Source of the DNA: Myxococcales bacterium
Lineage (GTDB): Bacteria > Myxococcota_A > Polyangia > Polyangiales > Polyangiaceae
Direction: 5' to 3'
Length of the DNA stretch: 45,387 nucleotides
Assembly (NCBI GenBank): GCA_003154095.1
Contig: PMCK01000486.1
Coordinates: 216 to 45,602, forward strand
The position numbers were made by a program, and so were the translations under genes. This document shows, one piece after another, positions 1 to 7,567 of the stretch. The stretch's first letter is position 1; each line of letters begins with the position of its first letter. The notes beneath the pieces were generated by a model that saw nothing but the letters and a program-made list of their open reading frames with translations, had not been told where the DNA came from and searched no databases.

Positions 1-610
1 GCAAATACAGCTCGACCGCAGGCGCAATGATCGCCGCGACGGTCACGAGCAACTGGGCGTCTTGGCGTAGAAGAATGGGGTTTTCATAGTGCCGTTCGGC
101 CCCAATGGTTCCAAGAACCTGCGCGCCATGCTTAATGGGCACACAAATATAGGACGCATCCATATCTTCATCGGACGCGCGACTGAGCGTGCGATTCAGA
201 AACCGAGGTTCCTCTCTTAGGCGTGGAACGACAACGGGGTTGCCGGTTTCAACGGCCAGCCCGGTGATTCCTTCGCCCATGGAATATACACCGCGGGCGC
301 TTTCGTCTTCCGTTAGACCAAAACTTTGGTGAATGAAGATTTCCCCGGATTTTCGGTCGCACAGCGTAACCATGCCTCGAACAACCTTCATGCGCTGTTC
401 CATGAGAACTAGCAGCGATGCCAACGTCTCCGACAGGTCCCGCTTTTCGGTTAGAGCTGAAGTAATTTCATAGAGAAATGGCAAAACGCCGACTCGACAT
501 TCACCACCGTCACAATACGTAAAATCATATAACTTCTTCAAGTTCGGCCGATTTGCGGTCGCTTCTGGTGTCCGGTCGCAAGCGCGACCAGTGGCAATGT
601 CCTTGCGCAT
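1..610 (-). CDS. NifA/AnfA/VnfA-type sigma-54-dependent regulator, N-terminal GAF portion (partial, runs off the window start)
   Basis: Read directly on the minus strand from ATG at 610: MRKDIATGRACDRTPEATANRPNLKKLYDFTYCDGGECRVGVLPFLYEITSALTEKRDLSETLASLLVLMEQRMKVVRGMVTLCDRKSGEIFIHQSFGLTEDESARGVYSMGEGITGLAVETGNPVVVPRLREEPRFLNRT... Typical NifA-family GAF domain. Confidence 0.8.
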   Translation of the reverse strand, partial: MRKDIATGRACDRTPEATANRPNLKKLYDFTYCDGGECRVGVLPFLYEITSALTEKRDLSETLASLLVLMEQRMKVVRGMVTLCDRKSGEIFIHQSFGLTEDESARGVYSMGEGITGLAVETGNPVVVPRLREEPRFLNRTLSRASDEDMDASYICVPIKHGAQVLGTIGAERHYENPILLRQDAQLLVTVAAIIAPAVELYL

Positions 611-1022
611 CAATGATGTCAGCGTAGTCATGGGTGCATCAGCCCGATGGGTGTTCCTGGTGGGGGACGATCACGCGGCGCTTTACGTGCTGCCGAAAGG
701 TCTTTTGATTGCATCGACTTCTCCACGTGTGAGCCGGCACGGAACCGGCGGGCCCAAGAACACCGACACGTTAACTTTACATACTGCAAGGCAAACGCGC
801 CATCGGATTATTGTCGAATCGCGACGCGTGTCGCAGGAGCGTCGATGCTGTTTCGATGGCATTTCGGAGGGAGACGGGTCACGACGTGCGTCCGAGTGCG
901 GCGCCATACGTCTTTGAGGTGACCTATTGCAAGTGCGGGGACAGATCTCCCTTGGCAATCTGCTTGGTTGTCCGGAACACCAATGTTTCCAAAAACGTGC
1001 ACCCGGAAAGACTCCCGCCACA

Positions 1023-2051
1023 ATGACGACACATATTCCGTCCAACTTGGTTCTTGTGAACGCGAGGACCAGTCCCGATCTTGTCGCCTACTTGCCGTGC
1101 CCGATCAAGGTGCCCTTCGAGCAGGCCATCCATGAGTATCTGTTTTCGCAGGGGTCACCCGAATATTCTCTGCAAATCGAGGGTAACGCCAACAAAAACG
1201 AGGCTGACTACGAAGCACTGATTGGGGCAAAAAGTGCCGACGAGCTGCCGTCATTGTTGATCACACCTGGGGTCAACCAACTATTTGGATCGCAATTCCT
1301 GACCCACGTATTGGACAGTGGACAATACGCTGACGCCGCCAGCTATTCGAAAGACACGGCTCGACCGGAAGATGCACTGCGCGACCCACTCGGCTATGCC
1401 ACCGTGCTTGCCGCAAACGTGACGTTGATGGTCGTGGATCACTCACAACTTGGGACGCGGCCCAAACCGAAGCGGTGGGAAGACTTGCTTGCACCCGACT
1501 TTGCCGGTGCAGTGCTGATGCGGGGCAATGGTAAGACCTATTGTGAGACCACGTTGTTGGCTTGGCATCAAATGTTTGGTCAGGCGGGGCTCACTCAAAT
1601 TGGGCGCTCGGTGCGTGAAGGCTGTCATCCGGCACAAATGGCCAAGGTCGCGGGTACGGGACAGGCCGGTGGCGCTGCTGTGTATGTGATGCCCTACTTC
1701 TTTGCCCGCAATATCCGGTATCAGGACAAGATCAGTTTGATTTGGCCCGACGAAGGAGTGATTGCAAGCCCTGTAACTTTGCTCGCGAAGCGGGCGATTG
1801 CTCCTGGATTGAGACAATTTGCCGAATGGCTTGCCGGACCAACGATGGCGCGCCTATTCAGCCGTGCCGGGCTGCCCACGCCGCACCCAGAAGTGGATAG
1901 CGGGTTGCCTGCAGGTACTCGCTACCTTTGGCCCGGTTGGGAGCGCGCTCGCTCGACTGATCTGTCGTCTGAACTTTCTTCAGCTGAAGCCGCCTTTGCA
2001 TCCGGACATCGATGGCCGGTCTGCTCTCCGGGGCATTTTTCGAGATCCTGA
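1023..2051 (+). CDS. Extracellular-solute-binding-protein-like (type 2 periplasmic fold) protein lacking a signal peptide
   Basis: ORF 927..2051; in-frame ATG at 1023 (MTTHIPSNLVLVNARTSPDLVAYLPCPIKV...). Resembles Fe/anion ABC solute-binding proteins (GYATVLAANVTLMVVDHSQL..., RWEDLLAPDFAGAVLM, GGAAVYVMPYFFA). No hydrophobic N-terminus. Confidence 0.7.
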   Translation: MTTHIPSNLVLVNARTSPDLVAYLPCPIKVPFEQAIHEYLFSQGSPEYSLQIEGNANKNEADYEALIGAKSADELPSLLITPGVNQLFGSQFLTHVLDSGQYADAASYSKDTARPEDALRDPLGYATVLAANVTLMVVDHSQLGTRPKPKRWEDLLAPDFAGAVLMRGNGKTYCETTLLAWHQMFGQAGLTQIGRSVREGCHPAQMAKVAGTGQAGGAAVYVMPYFFARNIRYQDKISLIWPDEGVIASPVTLLAKRAIAPGLRQFAEWLAGPTMARLFSRAGLPTPHPEVDSGLPAGTRYLWPGWERARSTDLSSELSSAEAAFASGHRWPVCSPGHFSRS

Positions 2052-2431
2052 GCGCGCATTGCGTCTAGGCGTTCCTCACGAGGAAGTGGACCCGCGATTG
2101 ATTCGACGAAGTCTAGATCAAACCCCACACAGCGTTGCCCGTTGAGTTCCATGAGTGGGCGTCGAATCAGCGGCGGCTCGCTCAACATTAGCGTCAACGC
2201 GGCATCGGCCTCAAGTTCGTCGGGATGAACTTCGCCTGACTTTATTCGGGGAGCACTGCGATTGAACCATTCAGCCACAGGTCGCGCTCCAAAGTAGCTC
2301 AGAAGCTCCTCTCTGGACCAGGGATGCGTCAAGAGGCTACGGGCCTCTACTTGATGACCTGCAACGAGTAACATGGCTTTCTGACGAGAATTTCCAATAC
2401 AACCAGGCTTTTCATAGAATACGATACGCAT
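1922..2431 (-). CDS. ArsC/Spx-like nitrogenase-associated protein
   Basis: From ATG at 2431: MRIVFYEKPGCIGNSRQKAMLLVAGHQVEARSLLTHPWSREELLSYFGARPVAEWFNRSAPRIKSGEVHPDELEADAALTLMLSEPPLIRRPLMELNGQRCVGFD. Matches the remembered pattern of the TIGR01616 nitro_assoc family. Confidence 0.85.
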   Translation of the reverse strand: MRIVFYEKPGCIGNSRQKAMLLVAGHQVEARSLLTHPWSREELLSYFGARPVAEWFNRSAPRIKSGEVHPDELEADAALTLMLSEPPLIRRPLMELNGQRCVGFDLDFVESIAGPLPREERLDAMRAQDLEKCPGEQTGHRCPDAKAASAEESSDDRSVERARSQPGQR

Positions 2432-2444
2432 GCTAGTTCCAAAC

Positions 2445-3272
2445 TTAGGTGAGTGAATCCCCGTGTCGAAGTCGATTGCGAACAGATTGTATTCGCGTGT
2501 CCATCGATTCAAGTTCCAACAGGAGCTCCAATTCTGTTTCGCAGCGTTCAACCACGGCTTGAACACCCCCATTGCGAATCACCAGCCTGCGCTGAGCTTG
2601 TAGTGCCAACAATGGATCGTGGGTTGCCATGATCACGATCTTGTCGTTGGCCAATAGAAGCTGCAGCGCGCGTCGCCTATCAATGCCCGCATTCTCGATC
2701 TCGTCCACTAGCACAATGGGGCTACGACTAATCAGCGCAGTGTCTGCAATCATCAGAGCGCGGGATTGTCCGCCGCTCAAACTTGAAAGTGCAGTCTCGA
2801 GAGTAAAGGATTCTCCCGCCAGTTGGTTTGCTGCGTCCAAGACCTCGGTTACGGCCTTACTTCGGTCCATGATTGCACGACTCCGAGCGTGCAGCTCCAA
2901 GAAGGGGCCAACCGGCAAGTCCACCATGAATGTCATGGTCTGGGAAAGCTGTGCCACCAGCTGCGCCCCCACGTGGTACCGGCTAGTGCCTAGGGCCAGA
3001 TTGCCGTCGACCAAGATCCGGCGTCCACTTGGAGTGTCCCCACGTGCTAGCCATTCCACGTCCGCGAGCAGTCGGCTCTTACCGGCTCCCGTTGGGCCTA
3101 CAAGCGCCACGATATCTCCGGGTTCGAGTCCGATGCTCTCGAAGGATTCGGCCAGCCCTGACTTGTCGTGACCCGGAAGAATTGTCAACTTTCGCAGTTC
3201 TAGCGGCGAGCTCTGGTTCTCAACCGCTCGATGAGGAGCTTCCGCTTGAATGGCAACCTCGGCAGCAATCAA
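2445..3272 (-). CDS. Soluble ABC-type ATPase
   Basis: Walker A GPTGAGKS, signature LSGGQSRALM, atypical Walker B VLVDEIENAGIDRR; no transmembrane segments. Start overlaps the stop of the upstream GTPase gene. Confidence 0.85.
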   Translation of the reverse strand: MIAAEVAIQAEAPHRAVENQSSPLELRKLTILPGHDKSGLAESFESIGLEPGDIVALVGPTGAGKSRLLADVEWLARGDTPSGRRILVDGNLALGTSRYHVGAQLVAQLSQTMTFMVDLPVGPFLELHARSRAIMDRSKAVTEVLDAANQLAGESFTLETALSSLSGGQSRALMIADTALISRSPIVLVDEIENAGIDRRRALQLLLANDKIVIMATHDPLLALQAQRRLVIRNGGVQAVVERCETELELLLELESMDTRIQSVRNRLRHGDSLT

Positions 3273-4144
3273 GGCAGTAGCTCCAGTTTGCGCAGGTTGC
3301 CGATCTGGTAATCATTACCAAGTCGTGTCTCACCGAGACAATAGGAGCACAAGGCCGCCGGCATCGGAAAACGTAGCCGTTGACCTTGCACAGAATCCAA
3401 ATCCTTAGCGTGCTCACGCAGTACTTCGGCAAGCTCAAATGTGCCTTGCCCAGTCAGACCGTTGACTCCTAATAGCGTCGCTTTCGGATTCACCGTCTGA
3501 ACGTGAAACGCGAAGACTTCGCGTTCTGCCTGTGACACCAAATCGCCTTTCGTGACCACAACGATGTCTGCCAACTTCAGCATTGGGCCGAGCTTCTTAG
3601 GTGTGTTGATGCCGCCCAAGCAATCTACGACACACACCGCCAGTACCTCTCTCACGTGTGGCGAGCACCGATTGCAGAGCCCGGCGCTTTCCGTCACCAA
3701 GAGATCCAAATTCCGAGCGCGGCCCCAGTCAACCATTTCCTCGATGTTGCTTGCGAAAAAATGGTCGGGACAAAGAGGCCCGGACAAGCCGCTGCGGCTC
3801 GGTATCCCTAACGCCTCGTAGCGAGTGTCATCGTCGGTGCTTAGGCAGTCAATCTTTATGACGCCCACTTTCCAGTCGCTGGCCGCAAGCGCCAAGAGCG
3901 CCTTGGACGTCACCGCTGTCTTGCCCGTAGAAGGTGGGCCTGAGACGGTAATCAGTCGCATGACTTGCTTGATAGGCCCGAATAGGTTTCCAAGAACTTG
4001 CGCGCCGGTTTCATGCAGCACCCGCCGGCCACCCAACAGCTCGGCCTTGACGGCGGTTAGTTGCCGCAAGGTTGTCGCAGATCCGGGGCATAACATCGCC
4101 CTGCGCGTCGGAATTCTCGCGAGATACGGGCGGGCTTGCCCCAA
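3269..4144 (-). CDS. HypB/UreG-like SIMIBI GTPase with conserved cysteines
   Basis: P-loop GPPSTGKT, CPDHFFASNIEE, ESAGLCNRCSPH, KLGPMLKLADIVVVTKGDLVSQAEREVFAF, NGLTGQGTFELAE, C-terminal CSYCLGETRLGN. True start may be internal (MLCPG... or MRLITVSGPP...). Confidence 0.85.
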   Translation of the reverse strand: MGQARPYLARIPTRRAMLCPGSATTLRQLTAVKAELLGGRRVLHETGAQVLGNLFGPIKQVMRLITVSGPPSTGKTAVTSKALLALAASDWKVGVIKIDCLSTDDDTRYEALGIPSRSGLSGPLCPDHFFASNIEEMVDWGRARNLDLLVTESAGLCNRCSPHVREVLAVCVVDCLGGINTPKKLGPMLKLADIVVVTKGDLVSQAEREVFAFHVQTVNPKATLLGVNGLTGQGTFELAEVLREHAKDLDSVQGQRLRFPMPAALCSYCLGETRLGNDYQIGNLRKLELLP

Positions 4145-4237
4145 CGCTTGAACTCACTGTAGAGGTCCATCTAAGCTGAGCCGTCTAAGCTGACTCGATC
4201 GCAGGACTATCAAAGAACGTAGGATTGGAGAAACAAC

Positions 4238-4441
4238 ATGGAAATTAGCGCAAGAAATCAAATCAAAGGCCAGGTCGTGGAAGTGAAGCGTGGTGCAGTG
4301 AGCGCGGAGGTCGTTGTGGATATCGGTGGGCAGATGATCGCCTCCACCATTACAGTTGGCTCACTCGATCGCTTAGGCCTAAAGGTGGGCGATAAGGTAA
4401 CGGCGATCATAAAGGCGAGTGACGTTATTATTGGCAAGTAG
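4238..4441 (+). CDS. Molbindin (Mop domain) molybdate/tungstate-binding protein
   Basis: 67 aa MEISARNQIKGQVVEVKRGAVSAEVVVDIGGQMIASTITVGSLDRLGLKVGDKVTAIIKASDVIIGK: canonical single Mop domain. Confidence 0.95.
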   Translation: MEISARNQIKGQVVEVKRGAVSAEVVVDIGGQMIASTITVGSLDRLGLKVGDKVTAIIKASDVIIGK

Positions 4442-4467
4442 CCGCAGTTACTGAACAATAAGGCGCC

Positions 4468-4974
4468 TTGAACGTGCAAAGTTACAAGCACAACTCGCAC
4501 TTCGACTTCCCCGTCACAATCATTGGCCGCGTTCGCTCGCCCTTTGGTGAGGCGACGGGGACGCCAATTCAGTCGGTCTACGCCAACGGCGCCGAAGGGC
4601 AGGTCGTTGTGGATGAAGCCTATGCCGACGCACTTGGTGACGTGGAGGGCTTTGAGCGATTGTGGTTGATTTACTGGATGGATCGCGTGGCGACATCGAA
4701 GTTGCGAGTTGTGCCTTACCGGGACAATCAAGAACGCGGACTGTTCGCGACACGCTCCCCGTGCCGCCCAAACCCCATCGGCATGTCCGTGGTGCGGCTG
4801 CTGCGGCGCGAGGGGGACATCCTTCATGTGGCTGATTTGGACATACTCGACAACACGCCGCTGCTCGACATCAAGCCCTACGTGCCAGAGTTCGATGCAC
4901 ACCCGACGTCAAAGGCAGGCTGGTTCGATGCGTGTGGGGTGAATCGAACGGTCGCAGATGGGCGATTTCACTAA
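4468..4974 (+). CDS. TrmO/TsaA-fold SAM-dependent methyltransferase
   Basis: IIGRVRSPFGEATGTPIQ...VDEAYADALGDVEGFERLWLIYWMDR...RGLFATRSPCRPNPIGMSVVRLLRREGDILHVADLDILDNTPLLDIKPYVPEFDA: TrmO (UPF0066) motifs. Confidence 0.9.
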   Translation: MNVQSYKHNSHFDFPVTIIGRVRSPFGEATGTPIQSVYANGAEGQVVVDEAYADALGDVEGFERLWLIYWMDRVATSKLRVVPYRDNQERGLFATRSPCRPNPIGMSVVRLLRREGDILHVADLDILDNTPLLDIKPYVPEFDAHPTSKAGWFDACGVNRTVADGRFH

Positions 4975-5133
4975 GATATCGAAACTTGATGGGATTGGAG
5001 GGCAAGGACAAACGCTTTCCCCCCGGGTGCAAAACGTACAGGCCACGCCGTTGCTCACGAGATGTATGAAGAGTGCACGCTTCATGGAAAAAGTAGCGAG
5101 ACAGCGATTGCTTCAGGAGTGTGAGTCCGAAAG

Positions 5134-5388
5134 ATGATCGAAGGTGACACCATTCTTAAGTTCGCCGTCAGTGGCGCACAGCAGCAGCCACTCGTTCGCT
5201 GCCCTGAACGAATCAGCCTGTCGAAAGTATTCGATCACGAATTCGAGCTTTGTTGTGAGGCCAGTAGCCGAGTCAATGTTCCATATGGCCTGGTCAAGGA
5301 AGCTTGGCGCGCATCCGACGGCAAGATTGGGCTGCTGCTGGGTGCGAAACTAGTCCGTGACGGGCGGATGATCTACATAGAGGTTTGA
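5134..5388 (+). CDS. Small hypothetical protein
   Basis: 84 aa ORF following the Mop/TrmO genes on the same strand; no family recognised. Confidence 0.4.
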   Translation: MIEGDTILKFAVSGAQQQPLVRCPERISLSKVFDHEFELCCEASSRVNVPYGLVKEAWRASDGKIGLLLGAKLVRDGRMIYIEV

Positions 5389-5417
5389 TACTCCCCAGGC
5401 AGGGACCCCTTGGTCGG

Positions 5418-5735
5418 TCAGTCCACTCGGTAGGGGATGTGCTTTAGAGGCCGTATGACGCCGCCATGGAAAAGGGGCTTCGGTGTTGCTACAAGAGCCT
5501 GGTCAAGTATGAGCACCGCGTCGTTACCAGCAAGCTCGTAGACTCGGCTGGGACTGCGAGGTTTCAGATCCTGCCTGCTGCTTGTATCGAGACTCACGCT
5601 GAGTGATGGTGTCGCTTGGTCAGCTTTCACCAACACGTGCGCAATCCCGTCCGCGTCCGTCGTGCCTGCGGGCTTTCCGTCACCTCGAATCCAAGATGTG
5701 CTCCACGTTGGGCACGCCCGAGGACAACGAACAAG
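5418..5735 (-). pseudogene. Possible C-terminal remnant of a secreted carboxypeptidase-regulatory-like protein
   Basis: Open minus-strand frame, stop at 5418, upstream stop at 5736-5738, reading ...RGDGKPAGTTDADGIAHVLVKADQATPSLSVSLDTSSRQDLKPRSPSRVYELAGNDAVLILDQALV...; looks like the end of a larger protein, with no convincing start. Confidence 0.3.
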
Positions 5736-5772
5736 TCACACGCCGACCACTCTAGTTCACAACGTGGTCCGC

Positions 5773-6666
5773 CTACTGCCCATTGACTTCCTTCGAGTTG
5801 CAAGATCCCTCACCACGATAGTGTCCAATCGTGCGGGACAGCGTGCGCTCGTAGTCCCCGAGGGTATTGACGTTGCCGAGCGCGCCCGTGCCATACGTGC
5901 CCTTTTCAATGGGTATCGTGTAGAGGGGCACATCGTCGAGTTCCGCGAGTGTGATGTCTCCATCATTGTTGGCGTCTGCATCTGCTAGCGCTTGGAAACG
6001 CGGCACGGCTTCTTCGGACTGCAAATCATCGTAAAAGAAATGATCGCCATGCACTGTGAGCTCGACGTTCTGGTTGCCGCCATTGGTCACGAGCACGCCT
6101 TCTACCTCTTTCCCGTCCTGTTCCCCGTGGCAACCTTGAAACAGCGTTGCGGGAGAGAAGCTCCAATTGAAGGTCTTGGTGGCGCCGGTTGGTGACGTTG
6201 CCGTGCCTTCGACGTGAACCGACGCTTGATCGGTCCTGAGCAGTGTGACGTCAGTGTCAGCGGCAAGATCTCCGGCCGTCGCATCATCTGAAATAGGGCC
6301 CACTTGATAGCTCACATTCGGCCATGCCTTGGCTTCGAGTTCAACCGTAAAGAGGGTCTTGGGGTTGCCCGTGGCCTTCTTCGTCATATCGAAAACTAGC
6401 GGATGATCGAGCTTGGCCGCGACACTGTTGTTCTCGTCGGCAATGGATACGCTGTGGTAGTCAACCAGGAACTTTCTGTACTTGACGCTCCAATTGTCTT
6501 TCGGAAAGGCGCTGCTCGGTAGGCCATCTTCAATGAAGCTCTCGCCCCAAGTGGTAACTGTTACCGTGCCTTTGCCATTGTCGTCTCCGCAGGCAGTGAT
6601 TGATGAGACAGCAGTTGTGGCAACCAACGTGCCAAAAAGAATTCTGGATAGCTTTGTAGTAGTCAT
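5773..6666 (-). CDS. Secreted lipoprotein (type B of TBDT cassette), HxDHxF motif and EF-hand-like loop
   Basis: Lipobox SSITAC; VHGDHFFYDDL; DADANNDGDITLAEL. Downstream of the 7568 TBDT on the same strand. Confidence 0.75.
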   Translation of the reverse strand: MTTTKLSRILFGTLVATTAVSSITACGDDNGKGTVTVTTWGESFIEDGLPSSAFPKDNWSVKYRKFLVDYHSVSIADENNSVAAKLDHPLVFDMTKKATGNPKTLFTVELEAKAWPNVSYQVGPISDDATAGDLAADTDVTLLRTDQASVHVEGTATSPTGATKTFNWSFSPATLFQGCHGEQDGKEVEGVLVTNGGNQNVELTVHGDHFFYDDLQSEEAVPRFQALADADANNDGDITLAELDDVPLYTIPIEKGTYGTGALGNVNTLGDYERTLSRTIGHYRGEGSCNSKEVNGQ

Positions 6667-6675
6667 GTGCTCGCC

Positions 6676-7554
6676 TCACTTCGTATATGAAAACTCATAG
6701 CCAGTACCCTTCTTGACGCCGCGAATGAAACCCTCCCAAGCCAGGGTGCCTGCAATATCTACGACGCCGTTGGCGTCTGGCGTCGGGGCACCGGCGTCAG
6801 CACCGGGCGCGACATACGCGAAGTCGACCTCGTCGAACCAGACACTGGGAGATAACGTCAAAGTGACCGTGCCGTTGCCGTCCATGTTCACGCCGGATGC
6901 CCCGGCGGTTGTGCCGAACGCGCAACCAGCTACTTCGGCTTTGTCATCCCCATCATGCACCTCGGGTTCATCCGCCTTAGCAATGAAGTGAATCGTCGTG
7001 GCACCTTTGGTCGCCACGCCCTTCGTCAGCACCACATGACCCTCGAGGGCCGGGGCAAGGTCACCTTGTGGGGGAGATTGCCAGGTGAATTTTGCCGAGT
7101 TGGTACTGCCAGTCACTCCGTCACCGTCGGCGAGATTCACCGACCCACCCAGAAGATCGAGCGTCGTTGGCGTAAGCATCTGACCCATTGCCGCGCCGGC
7201 TATGTAATGCCCCGGGTGAGCATGTGCAGGCCTTACCAACCAATCGCTGACCATCGCCCATGCGTACTGCAGTGAACTCTTGTCCATGTGCCGCTGCGAC
7301 AGAACAGGATCACCGGCGAAGTAGTAGAGGGGACCCACAGAAAGGTAGGCCTCGGAAATCGTGATACTCCAACCGAGGGCGTTGGTCTTTGCTTGGGTGA
7401 GGTCATCTTTGACCTCGGTCCGAGTTTTTAGGGCAATGATCTGCCCAGTCGTACCACTGCTGTCGCTGCTCGATGATGAGCACCCCGCAGCGCACAGTGC
7501 CACCAGTATGCCTATCTTCGTAAGATACCCGCTTTTCATGACTTCTCCTTTCAC
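6676..7554 (-). CDS. Secreted lipoprotein (type A of TBDT cassette)
   Basis: Lipobox ALCAAGC; LSVGPLYYF, HAHPGHYIAGAAMGQML, VWFDEVDFAYV. Confidence 0.75.
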   Translation of the reverse strand: MKGEVMKSGYLTKIGILVALCAAGCSSSSSDSSGTTGQIIALKTRTEVKDDLTQAKTNALGWSITISEAYLSVGPLYYFAGDPVLSQRHMDKSSLQYAWAMVSDWLVRPAHAHPGHYIAGAAMGQMLTPTTLDLLGGSVNLADGDGVTGSTNSAKFTWQSPPQGDLAPALEGHVVLTKGVATKGATTIHFIAKADEPEVHDGDDKAEVAGCAFGTTAGASGVNMDGNGTVTLTLSPSVWFDEVDFAYVAPGADAGAPTPDANGVVDIAGTLAWEGFIRGVKKGTGYEFSYTK

Positions 7555-7567
7555 ACAAGAACTAATC

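Noticed and set aside
591-1133. Several overlapping short ORFs in all frames between the regulator and the solute-binding protein
   Set aside because: No signal of real proteins; treated as intergenic/5' region.
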